Assembly: GCA_021234155.1 (NCBI GenBank)
Contig: JAJEKV010000024.1
Coordinates: 18,643,858-18,707,857 of the forward strand
Direction of reading: 5' to 3'
Origin: Isoetes taiwanensis
Taxonomy: Eukaryota; Streptophyta; Lycopodiopsida; Isoetales; Isoetaceae
DNA length: 64,000 nt
Shown here: in pieces, positions 36,970-47,606 of the stretch
How positions within the stretch are numbered: position 1 is the first letter of the stretch
Layout of the letters: each line of letters starts with the position of its first letter
Notes under the pieces: generated by a model
What the model saw: the letters and a program-made list of their open reading frames with translations, nothing else
Databases searched by the model: none
What the model was told of the DNA's origin: nothing
Translations under genes and position numbers: made by a program

Positions 36970-37690
36970 AATGTTGTGCCTCCAGAATCCACCAGGCCAC
37001 CTGGTTGGTTCCAACATGCCAAGGTGGCTCAAACATGCCACGTGGACTCTAACATGCCAAAATGGCTCAAACATACCATCTAGACTCCAACATGCCAAGG
37101 TGGCTCTAAGATTCCAATTCAAACATTAATGGCCTAACAATGCAATTTCTAATGAAATATTTCTTAATAATGGTTAATTGATTTCATGTCTTTTTTTTTA
37201 TGGTTCAAATGTTGTGTCCTTAGGATCTATCATGTCACCTGGGCTCTAACATGCCACATGGGTCTTAACATACCACACATGTGCTCTAACATGCCTAGGA
37301 TGTTTCGCAAACACGCCACCTAAGCTCCAAATACTTCAAGCGTGGCCCAACATTCCACTCAACATTAATGGCCTAAAATGCCATTTGTAAAGAAATATTT
37401 TCATTGGTTTAATTGTTGCATATTTTATGGTTCAAAATGTTGTGCCCCTCGATTCATCATGCCACCTACTTGGCTCAAACATGTCAAGCAGTGTGTCTTA
37501 AATACGCCAAGTGGATCGCATTTCGGTGGCTCTCTAACATGCTACATGGGCTCCAAATTACGCCAAGTTATCTCAAACATACCACTTAGGCTCCAACATG
37601 CCACCGCCACCTAGGGTTTCGGAGCATGTCAAGGTGTCTCTAAACATGCCACCTAGGCTCCAGCGCATGCCCTCCCCCTCCCTCCCTCCC
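36970..37690. repeat. Nested tandem repeat (about 230-bp units with 20-30 bp subrepeats)
   Basis: Three higher-order units begin near 36972, 37210 and 37437, each with ATGTTGTG followed by a CATGCCACCTGG-type string. The first two also share a block with ACATTAATGGCCTAA, an AT-rich piece and TTTTATGGTTCAAA. Inside each unit a short phrase of the type GGCTC(C/T)AACATGCCA repeats many times with drift. The array ends in a CCCTCC/CTCTCT low-complexity run at about 37676-37702. There is no coding capacity. Confidence 0.8.
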
Positions 37691-37702
37691 TCTCTCTCTC
37701 AT

Positions 37703-39581
37703 TTACATGCTTTACAAAATATCCATCTCTCATCCTATATAATGCATTCCTCCTATAAATATAATAATGTATTTTCTCGGGGAGAAGAGGAGTTTAACCA
37801 CAAGGCTCAGTACCCTGGCTGCCCACCGAGAACAAGTCCCACATCCATCTCGGTAGCGTGACAGGGATAATTCCCTTCATATTTGAATCACCTCCAAAAT
37901 GTGGATAACGCTTTCCTATTCTGGCCGGTAGGTAGGCTTTGCGGGATATTTCGCTTGTTGTATTTCTTGTATATGGCTGCATTTGTTGGTCATTCTATCA
38001 TGGATCCAGAATTCTCAAAGATGATTGCCATTCTTTACAGCTCTTAACACACTGGATTTTCATTCCAAAGGTTCCGTTTGTACCATTGAGCTCATTGAGC
38101 TTGAAGACCCAATGAATCTAGTTTCGATGGTGATGATTTGTAAGAAAATAATGGTGCTGTTCTATGTGTTTCTAACTTTGATGTTAGCTGGATCCTGTAG
38201 TTAGGGAAGGTCATCTAGAAGATCTTGGATTGCTCCTAGGCAAAGAACACAATGGGATAATATAAATAACCATGCATGGAATTGTCTCAGCCTTCCCTTT
38301 GAAGATGATATATGCACCCAATTTTACGTAATGAAAAGGGCCAGCTTTTGAGAGACTAGTCGGTTTAGTTGTTCCCCATTCGATTAGGGCCGTAGGTTAA
38401 GGTTAGGGTCCTCCGTTGATCCTAGGAAGGTCAAGGCTTGGCGATTTCTTACTTCATTTCACATGCCGACATGCCTTCTGCGTGGGACAGAGGATTTTAT
38501 GTTGGCAAAGCTACAGAAAGCGTAAATCCCATATTATAAAACCGGGTATGGCCGGGTCCGTCTCACCGGATCGACGTCAGATCGCGCCATCAAACCTCAG
38601 CGGCCACGGACGGGTCCGTGATTTGTTTGTTTGTCAGCTTTGCCTTATCAACGGGTTAGATTGTGCAATATGGCATGTCTCGAAACCAAAGGGTGTGACC
38701 AAAGGGTGTGACGTCTAGGCTAAAATGTAAATATTGGGTCAGCCGCTCTCAGAACTACTTTGTTGCAACTCCTAATTCAAGGGCCAATATGAGCGCCTAA
38801 ATTAATGGCAAAGAGCCTTTCCAAGCAGAACACGACTTCGTAAGCCCTTTGTTTCCGGCTTAAATTTTGTCCTTCATGTTTTCCTTTTTATTTCATGCCC
38901 ATAATCATGGAGGGAGTTTGTTGAGCTCCTTTGAGACCAGAGCCGAGCAGACTATTGTGAAAGGCTTGCAAATCGCCCTGGTGGCCATTTGTCTTAACTG
39001 CAATGATAGGGTGAACATCCAAAGGCGCATTTGAACACAATCATATTTCCGGGCCCTAAATCATACAACCTTTTCGTGCTCCTGTGATTCCGCCTACTAG
39101 TCCCTTAGTAAACCACTCATCATAGAACCTTTTGTTCCTTAAGGCCCAAATGGACAGATTGGAATGGACTAAGGCCTTGGCCCACTAAGGCCACAAAAAA
39201 GAAGGAAAACCATGAGATTTGGGTATTTTGGTAAAGTCCCCTTCCAAGATGCAATCACAGCCTTCGCACAAAATTAACTTGATCCCCGTTTTCGACATAG
39301 TCACCCAATCGAGGGGAAGATCAAATATATATAGAATGACCTATGTTGAAGAATCTTTCTCCATTTTCTTCATTGAGAACATGTGAATCAAGAGGGTGTG
39401 GAGAGGCACTACAACAACTTTGATCAACAAATTTCATTTTTATCATTGCACTTCCTTTGTTGTTTTCAATAGGTCCGGTGGGTGTAGCCGCCTATGAGCA
39501 AAGGGAGGAGAGAATTGGATTTTTAGAGAAGGCAAGAACTAAAACGTTGTTCACATTATATATACGGGTTTTCCTCGCCAT
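37703..39581. other. Anonymous region
   Basis: No gene or element recognised. A small tandem duplication (ACCAAAGGGTGTG x 2) lies near 38687-38712. A 100-codon plus-strand frame at 38416-38718 has no recognisable domain and includes that duplication. Confidence 0.35.
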
Positions 39582-39815
39582 GTTGATATAACTTATTCTC
39601 AGCCAAGTGCATACATTAGAGACGCTAAGGTAGCTTCAGCCTTTACATCAGCGCTAAGTGTATAGGATAGCCCATATATTCTTCGTGCATTATGCCACCG
39701 GGATATTCATTTGAGCTAGAGTAAAACTTTGTTAGAATTGATGCAACTCCCAACAAGTGCATACATTAGAGTGTTCGTCTAACTTCAGCTCTAACAAGAT
39801 TCTATGGATTGCCAT
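39582..39815. repeat. Direct repeat of about 230 bp, copy 1
   Basis: Matches 40365-40592 in the same orientation. Shared landmarks in order are CATGTTGATAT, AAGTGCATACATTAGAGACG, GGATAGCCCA, ATTATGCCAC, TTCATTTGAGCTAGA, TGTTAGAATT, a second AAGTGCATACAT..AGAG and ATGGATTGCC. The 17-bp AAGTGCATACATTAGAG phrase occurs twice inside each copy, so an older internal duplication preceded the larger one. Confidence 0.8.
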
Positions 39816-40364
39816 TTATGCCTTTGGAGCATGACCTTGCATCTCTACCGCCCTCAGAATGCAAGGCTCGCATTTAAACGCCCGCTGCAGTGACATGCAT
39901 AAACAACACAGTCAACAAAGTAGAAAGAATGTGCCATGCCGACATTCGCTTTTTGATTCCATTACTTGCACGGCTAACTCCGTGACATATTTGTTTGCTT
40001 TCTCGCTTGATTTGCTGTTGTTTCCCTATGGCAAAGGGACCATACACCAAGTTAAATACATGCATTTGCATCTTCCGTCCCATCATTACAGACCTTTTGC
40101 ATTTCCTTATGAGTAACTGAATAGCAGAATTCCATGACCTTTCAGTCATGGACAAAGCATAAGAATGTCAAGCAGATTTTTAAGTGTCTGAGATATTCTC
40201 TCTTAGAGAAAGTATTTTTTTCCAAAGCATTTTTCAATTATCATGCTATGTTTAATGAGAGTAGAATATATTCTTATCTTGGGCTTATTACTTTCTTCTT
40301 TTATTGTTGATCTTAGCAGGCTGTGGTAACATAAGTAATGCGTGCCAAGTTTTTTACAAGGCTG

Positions 40365-40592
40365 GCCATGTTGATATCCTGCCCAAGTACATACATTAGA
40401 GACGTTGGCGTAGCTCGGCCCGGTACATCCCGGTACGATAATGGATAGCCCACATATTCTTTTAGGTATTATGCCACTGACATTCATTTGAGCTAGAATA
40501 AAACTCTGTTAGAATTTCATGCAACTCCTGCCCAAGTGCATACATCAGAGATGTTCGTCCAGCCGAACAAGATTCGCCATGGATTGCCAAAC
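40365..40592. repeat. Direct repeat of about 230 bp, copy 2
   Basis: Second copy of 39582-39815, about 780 bp downstream, with scattered substitutions and small indels. No protein domain was recognised on either strand, and no terminal inverted repeats were found. Confidence 0.8.
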
Positions 40593-41520
40593 AATCCGGC
40601 ATATAAAAATGCTTCTACAACCTTTAATTGTGTCTTCTTCAGTTGCTCTGATGTTAAACACTGATCAACCCTATGTTGCTTAGTCTGTCTTTCCACTATT
40701 TCAATTGTCTCTGCCATACTTTTTTTGCCCGTGATTATACCTATTAACCTTATTCCACCCTCTAGTTGGTACATTGGCGCTGCAAGAGGGGTGGTGTAAT
40801 TGATCTCTTCTGCTTGGCGCGGTCCTTGACTATCCCTTTGGCTGTTTTTCTGGCGATGTTCTTTTTAGGACAACACTTCAATTACATCTTGTCAGGGTCG
40901 ACAGATCGCGCATGTTCGCACCCCAATTTTAGAATCCCGTGAAATATGAGCTCTAATTCTTGTCGCAGAGCATTTATTGACATGTACCCACAAAACACAC
41001 ATTGCCACTCATTCCGCACTAAACTCCTTTCCCTCACGGACCTCGTGATGTTCGGCTAATACTTCTTCCACATCGTTGCAAACCCTTCTGCCTGCCATGA
41101 CCACGATGTAACCCCCACACCCTAGATGATGATGCATGACCACTGGCTGCTTTGATGTAGATGCATGACCAGTACCATTCCTTTGCTATCTAAAATTACT
41201 GTCTCTACTTTTGTTATTCTAAAGACTCCATTAATCGTCAGAACTAAAGATAATCGATGTATATATCGCGAGCAAGCTCACTTTACGATGTTAGCAGACG
41301 AGGTTCCATTAGAGCATAGGAGGAAAGATAAGAACTTATGGGTCTCCCATGAACCAAAAGGAACCCAAGGCTCGGGCTTATGGGAAGGAGCAATCTCCTT
41401 CACATATCCCTAAGTCAGCCCCTAACACAAAACCCGCCACCTCCAAAGATTGGCCCAGTTTTAGAAGGAGTATATTGACTCAACCTGGTGGTCAATGTTC
41501 GGGTGAATTCTAAGGCTAAA
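40593..41520. other. Anonymous region
   Basis: No gene, RNA gene or repeat boundary recognised. Short plus and minus frames have no supporting features. Confidence 0.35.
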
Positions 41521-41629
41521 CACGTTTTTCTTATATATAATAATACACCTGCTCAAAACAGACCAACAGTGGCTCAAAAAAAAAATTCCCTTAATAAAAT
41601 GCCCTAAATCGCTTTGCAATTTTTTACGT

Positions 41630-42490
41630 GTTTAAACAACAGAAGTTTAAACAACCTGTTTCGCTTATGCAAAAAACATTTTCAGGTAAAGCGAAACTCA
41701 GTTTCCCTATCGCGGTTAAAAAACTTCTATATTAAGTGAAACCACGTGAAAACGTACCGTAGGTTTAAATTAGTTTCATGAAACTTTTCAAAGACGCCAT
41801 GATGTTTAAACCGTTTGGCTTAAAGCGAATCTTCAGATTTTCGTGATAACCCGAACTTCGGCGAAAAATATTTCATGTAAAAGCGAAAGCAAATGTTTTT
41901 AAACATGAAAATTTCTCCGATCTTTGGTAATGTTTTTGATGTATTTTGACGATTATACTTCCAAGTTTATTAATGCAATGTCCAAACTTGTCCGTAAAAT
42001 TTTTCCCAATGCTTATCACCTAAACCGACTTGTAAATGGGTCATTTTTCTTATGCAAAAAACATTTTCGCGTAAGCGAAACTGTAGTTTCCCTATGCGAA
42101 GTTTAAAAAACTTTATATATTAAGTGAAACTACGTGAAAACATTTTCGCCAGAAGCGAACCGAAGTTTCGCGATAAGCGAAATCGGGTTTCATTTAAACT
42201 TTCTTTCAAGACTTCATTACAATAAACTCAAGTTTGGCTTTGCTAAAACTGAAACTTCGCATGTTTAAACTCACCGGTTCGGCTTAAAAATGTTTTCATG
42301 TAAGCGAAATGCTTGTTGTTTAAAAACTGGCTTTCGCCATTAACGAAAATTTCTACCGGTCTTTGGTAATGTTTTTTGATGTATTTTTGACGTATTATAC
42401 TTCAAGTTTGTGCCAATGCTAGGTCCGTAACTTGTCCGTAAACTTCCCCCAATGCTTATCACTAAGCAAACTTGCAAATAAGGTCAAGTG
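41630..42490. mobile_element. AT-rich element with tandemly duplicated 0.4-kb unit
   Basis: Two degenerate tandem units start at TTATGCAAAAAACATTTTC (41665 and 42050) and share AAGCGAAACT, GTTTCCCTAT, TATTAAGTGAAAC, TCTTTGGTAATGTTTTT and AATGCTTATCAC. Spacing between units is 385 bp at the left and about 440 bp at the right because of indels. GTTTAAAC-like and GCGAAA/TTTCGC motifs recur throughout in both orientations. The start (AGTTTAAAC, TGTTTCGCTTATGC) resembles the insert at 15780-16160. No coding sequence. Outer boundaries are uncertain. Confidence 0.5.
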
Positions 42491-42512
42491 TTAATATAAA
42501 TGACTTCCAAAG

Positions 42513-42575
42513 TCAAGCATACGGACAAGTTGTTAGGGACAAGCATACGGACAAGTTGTCAAGCATATGGACGCA
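42513..42575. repeat. Short tandem CAAGCATACGGACAAGTTGT repeat
   Basis: Two copies of CAAGCATACGGACAAGTTGT and a third partial copy, CAAGCATATGGAC, follow each other directly after the AT-rich element. Confidence 0.8.
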
Positions 42576-42704
42576 AAAATTTGGATTTGAATCTCAAATT
42601 GTTTCCTATGGGACAGGCTTATGGGTAAAGTTTGTAAGTTGAATCTCCTTCTTTGGAATAAAGAATGTATAATTACAGTGTACCCATGGTAGATTGGTTA
42701 CCGA

Positions 42705-42870
42705 CAAGAACATAATAGGCCTGAACATGGTGCACTAATTGTGAATGCCTCTTGGTAGATCAGCAATTGTGCTGCAGCGTAATAGGCTTGAACAAGGGTG
42801 CATGATGTATATTTTTGAAGAGCGGTAATTATAGTTGCGACACAATAGGCCTGACAAAAATTGCATCGGT
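42705..42870. repeat. Degenerate tandem repeat, period about 65 bp x 3
   Basis: The phrase (A/G)TAATAGGC(C/T)TGAACA..GGTGCA recurs near 42711, 42778 and, more diverged, near 42842. No coding sequence is supported in the overlapping frames. Confidence 0.6.
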
Positions 42871-43025
42871 AACGCGAAGATACAATTGTTTTGCAGAGAA
42901 TAAAAGAGAAAAAAGGTGGAGATGCCAAAGAATATGGTACTGTGGAAGTACAATAACATATATAATTGTTTCTTGAGTTCGCAGGTTTGAGAAACTTCCA
43001 GGTTCATGTTGATCGTGGAATAACC

Positions 43026-43115
43026 ATCTTGAGAAGGGATGGACCAAATTGGAGCGTACTTGGACAATCGCAGACGATCTTTTTGAGAAGGGATGGATTG
43101 ATATGGAGCAAGCAC
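43026..43115. repeat. Tandem duplication, about 56 bp x 2
   Basis: TTGAGAAGGGATGGA occurs near 43029 and 43085, each followed by similar ATTGGAGC or TATGGAGC phrases. Confidence 0.65.
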
Positions 43116-44399
43116 GGGGGAGTGGTCCACGACAGATGGGTTATTGGAATATGGCAAAAATTATGGCAAATATTATCTAAATGTTATTCCGAAGGTCACC
43201 TAATAATATAAAGGGGCTGAGCTATAACATCAAAATCAAGGGAAACGTCTAACACAGTTATAAGAACCATTAATATTTATGGAAAGGGGTCGAGGCACTA
43301 TCATTGGGATGATTATTAGTTGAGGGAGCAGCCCATAGATAATATCCCATATAATAAGTCATGTAATCTAGTTAAAGGCAATGAGCTATTTTGATATAAA
43401 AGGCAACTGCATGCTAAAAAGGCCTAAAGTCATGGAGAGACCTATAAATAGAACCTATACTTTAGTTGGATATATCTTCGCAAACAGAGCTCCGATTGAG
43501 GCGACTTTTACTTCATTAGAATTGGCTCGAAGCCTAGTTTCCGAATTGGGGTGGCACATCTCATAATCCATCCAAGATGAGGGAGAATGGCCCGAAAATG
43601 ACAAGGGGTCACGAAATTCATCTTTCTGGCTACATTATAGATTTGCAATAAGCTACGTGCGTATTGGCTACTTTGGAGTAGTGAAATTAGCTTGAGGCCA
43701 TAAGCGGATGCGAGAAAGCCATTTGCCATAGCACTTGTGTTTGCCATAACACAGTGGATCCGGTTGGATGGTTAATGGTGCTGCCATATCAATTATGCAT
43801 GAATAAAGTTTTTTTAGTCCAGTGTTCTATTATTTTACTGTGGGTTCTATGATTCTGTGCTATTACAACAACCCAAATATACATGAATCGTAACAGAATT
43901 GCTATTTTGGTTAACTTATGTACTCTTTATTTATGTTGGTGGATATTTATTTGTGAATATGATAGACTAGAATGAACAGGAAGACCAGAACTTATAGTAG
44001 CTTGAAGCTTAAGTCGGAGGCCTTCCGGAGGCGCCAACAACGATGACAGGAATTTTGGCTATGAAATCTTTGAGTTTGACCAACAAAAGAGACGGTTTGC
44101 ACAATTCTTGCAAATTTAGGGAATATTATTTTGTATTCATTAATGTTAACCATTATGTATTCATTGAATGGGTTTCTTCTTTTAAGCATATTTTTATACC
44201 ATTGGTATTCCAGTTTTAGGGTTTCTATCATAGAGGCACAACATGCCAATGAGGGCTCCAATGTTTCATAGGCCATGGCTCTAATTTCGAGCCTATAAAT
44301 AGGGCAAGAACTTTGAAGTCACTTTTTTGGGTTCTAGCGACTATTCTTCTAAAAGGGTCGGAACAAGGTGGTGCTAGGTAAAAGGAGGCCTCATAGCAA
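43116..44399. other. Anonymous region
   Basis: No genes or mobile-element domains recognised on either strand. Confidence 0.35.
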
Positions 44400-44570
44400 A
44401 CGCCAAGCTTGGAACACCAAGGCGATACTTCATGCATCACTCTTCAGACGCCATGCTGGGAACGCCAAGCTTGGAGCACCAAGACGATACTCCAGCACGT
44501 CACTCGTAGATGCCAAGCTTGGAACACCAAGGCAGTATTCAAAAGCATCACTCTTCAAGGCTCTTCCAAA
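44400..44570. repeat. Tandem repeat, 48-62 bp x 3
   Basis: Three consecutive units contain GCCAAGCTTGGAACACCAAGGCG or a close variant (about 44402, 44464 and 44512), each followed by ATACT/TATTC and a TCACTC phrase. The first unit has an extra 14 bases. The AAGCTT cores are conserved. Confidence 0.8.
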
Positions 44571-45060
44571 TTGAAGCATCCTAAGGTTTGGGCGCAAGTC
44601 AAGGGTAGACCCCCTTAATGGCTTATGATTTAAAGGCCCTATCTATTGATTGTGCCAATGCTGCTTAAAGCAAAAATACGACATCTGCATGTTGATAGAA
44701 ATGTATCCGCAAGCCTAGAACCTAGCAATCCATCGTTTTGTAACTCTTATGGCCTCCCTGTACTATGGCCTCCATGTACTGTTATATACTCTTGTACAAG
44801 CATATGTTAAACTCTTTGCCTCTCTATTATCGTTTTGGGGTGTATTATGGATTTTGGAGATTGAAAATTATTTGGGGCCATTTGGATCTTTGGCATATAC
44901 CCGATATGCCATGGGGCAATTGAATCCCTAAAAAGAAGTCAAGATGGGGTCAAACCCCCATCTTTGACTTACCCCTAACATTTTATTAAACCATTGAATA
45001 AATAGGATGCTTTCAACTTAGTGCTTGACCAAACAAAATAATAAGCAATGAAAATAGAGA
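44571..45060. other. Anonymous region
   Basis: No gene or repeat recognised. Confidence 0.35.
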
Positions 45061-45110
45061 ATGATGAGCCCGGGATTCGAACCCGGTGACAAGATCCACA
45101 CTCATCGGGG
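45061..45110 (-). ncRNA. tRNA-like 3' half (T-arm), possible SINE head or tRNA relic
   Basis: On the minus strand a perfect T-arm, CCGGG-TTCGAAT-CCCGG, is followed by GCTCATCA, and GATGAG some 35 bases upstream can pair with CTCATC like an acceptor stem. The box B promoter motif GGTTCGAATCCC is exact. The distance between the stems is too short for D and anticodon arms, and no convincing box A was found, so it is not a functional tRNA. A tRNA-derived SINE or a deleted tRNA gene would both explain it. Confidence 0.4.
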
Positions 45111-45146
45111 CATACTAGGCATCCCAAAGGAGGGATCCCTAGTATA
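45111..45146. repeat. Imperfect inverted repeat
   Basis: CATACTAGGCATCCC and GGGATCCCTAGTATAC pair with one extra base and a short loop, just beside the tRNA-like arm. Together they may form one structured repeat. Confidence 0.6.
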
Positions 45147-47450
45147 CCTAGGGGCCGGCTCACTAATAAATAAAGTTAGTATCGGCATATTATTATTTCA
45201 ACAAAACCATTCCCTAAACTCGGATTATACAAATGACCTCATGCAAAGACTCAACAGTGTCAACATCATACTACAATGAAGGCAAGCTGCAACAAATTGA
45301 ACAACACATTTAGAAAATAAACAAGTTTGTCATTTATAAAGCATAAGCAGCCTTAAAAAGGGCCATAAACAGAAACAAAGAAGATGTAAGCGATCAGTTC
45401 AGAAGGCCGCCACTCGTGCATGCCTAATAAGTTCATCCACCGGCGAATTTTTTTGCACGAGCAAGACCTATAGCAAGGCTCATATGAGAGCGCAACACAT
45501 GTAACAGAGGCAGGCACCCCCAATTGATCCCATGAGAAATAGCGATTCGATTGAGGCATAAAACCCTCTAAAACGCTGAGCAAGCGCAAGGATGCCGCAT
45601 CCTATCTTCTGATTCTAAACACGGATAATGCTATTAACAAACTCTTGAGCACAAAAAGCGCCTCGGGCTCGGTAGAACAGCAACAGATCTGATGAAGGAT
45701 CAACACTGTAGAAATATAGGAGTCAGGCAAAGAAAGAGTCGCTTCCACGCCCGAGAACGAGCTCTCCATCAGCCTCCATTACTGTCTCGCACTAAAAAGC
45801 AAACGTAAAAAAAAACCAAATCAGACATCAAAACCAACCAACATGATCACCGCGGCCGTATGGTGCGATCACCCTTGTGCACAAAGGGATGAAATCCACA
45901 CCAGGCTCCAAAACAACAACATCATCACCGTCATGACTATAAGACTCATCACAAACATCCTCGAAATTAATGTCTTGTTCATCCACGGGGATGGCATCAT
46001 CCAATACCACCTCCCTCCTCGGGCCCATTTTTGCTCTACAGTGCGAACCCAAAGAAAATTTCAAACAAAATAGTTCTCATGTCGTCCCAGGGCATGCGAG
46101 AGAAGGATTGCTAGCACCCTCCATGCGGCGGACGGTGTGCCATTAATGGGCAGTATTGGAAGGGATAATCCAAGAACTGATAGTGTAAACTTGCAACGAA
46201 TCATTACGGCCAATGTAAACAAGAGGCTAGCACCATCTTCACGGTTTGCCATGATAGCAACATAATGGGCGTACGAAAGAAAATTCTTATTATCAAGAAC
46301 AACTAAGTTTATGGTATCTTGACTCCCCATCTTAAATACAAAATCCTTACCTTTCTCATGGCATCCTCACTAACATTATGAAGGTGGCGGACATAGTGAA
46401 CCTTTCCCACATCTTTCATACAACCAATCATACCTTCAAAACAAAGGCGAGGTATTCTTCAAGGCACTACGGACCAAGATCACGGGGTGAGGCTTACAAG
46501 CCCGGTTAAATTCCTTCTTTATGGCATCATCATGGCCTAGGGGGTTTTAAACCTGGGCTCTAAAGCGACGACAATGCAAATGGTCTACAAGAGCACCCCC
46601 TTTCCATGGCCACGGCTCGGGCCCTAACACACCTCCTATTACAAAAATCCCACAAGGCCATCATAGAAACTCACGAGGGACATCCCGCCGGACAAACCTA
46701 GGGTAACTGCCGACATCTATAAAGGTTCAATCGTCGACAAAAAGAAATCACGCCCTCTCTTTATTGGAATTCAACACGTAGCTCAGGCGGGGGCGGAGGA
46801 GCGACCACTCGAGCCTTCGGCTGCCCTTCAACGACATGGCGGATATAAAACAATGCCACGTAGAAAAAAATCTTACCTCTCGATATTTCTTCAATCACCG
46901 GCTCCCACCTAGCGCTAACGACCCGGCTTATCCACCCAAACAATAAGGAAACAAAACACAAAGCCAACATCATCCGGAGCTCCCAGCATCCCCAAGCGCA
47001 CCCAAAGGAGAAACCACCCCATTAGCCCAACCGGCAATCAGGAACTCCAATATGCCCCAAGATTCTAGGTTTGGAATCCCTGCCCGCCAATCATCATTAT
47101 ACGGTTTGACATACGAATACCCCTATAAAACCTTTGGAAACCTTAAGCTATAAAAATACCCATTCCAATTTCGGACACATTATACCATGCACACTAGACT
47201 AATCATGACAACTATAAAGTACCATTAAACCCATGGGCGAACTAACATTCCTTCGAAAGTTGGCCCAAAGAGCTTCAGATAGATGTGGGCTCTCATAAGA
47301 CCATATATAGTAGTGGCCTTGAAACAGGATAGGAAAGACAAAATTGAAGGCCATAGGCAATATTGTCGAAATCAATCTGCTATTAAAGTGCTATTAAAGT
47401 ACATTTGCCTACCAGACACCTTGTAAAGTGATGATGTGATCTATATTTAA
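45147..47450. other. Anonymous region downstream of EMC1
   Basis: Several minus-strand frames (45828-46064, 46061-46330 and 46761-46973) read like pieces of one decayed protein-coding sequence, but I recognise no domain, and frames change between them. It could be an old pseudogene or transposon of unknown type. Confidence 0.35.
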
Positions 47451-47456
47451 ATACAG

Positions 47457-47468
47457 TTTATTTATTTC
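47457..47468 (-). promoter_or_regulatory. Candidate poly(A) signal of EMC1
   Basis: Overlapping AATAAA motifs (AATAAATAAA on the minus strand) lie about 140 bases after the EMC1 stop codon, a plausible distance for a plant 3' UTR. No other evidence. Confidence 0.35.
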
Positions 47469-47606
47469 CTAAAATTCGTTAGGGGTAGAAACTCATTGAT
47501 AGCCCCTACATAGGCAAGCTGCCACTTATAATCTTTTTAGTTAAAAATCAAGAAGAATGTAAAGTTACAAAGCTCGCCCCCTTGAGAGGGGACTACTACA
47601 CTGCTT

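Noticed and set aside
36970-37690. CRISPR-like array
   Set aside because: The short phrases drift in sequence and spacing, and the setting is a plant nuclear genome; it is a nested minisatellite.
45061-45110. Functional tRNA gene
   Set aside because: Only the T-arm is present; D-arm, anticodon arm and box A are missing.
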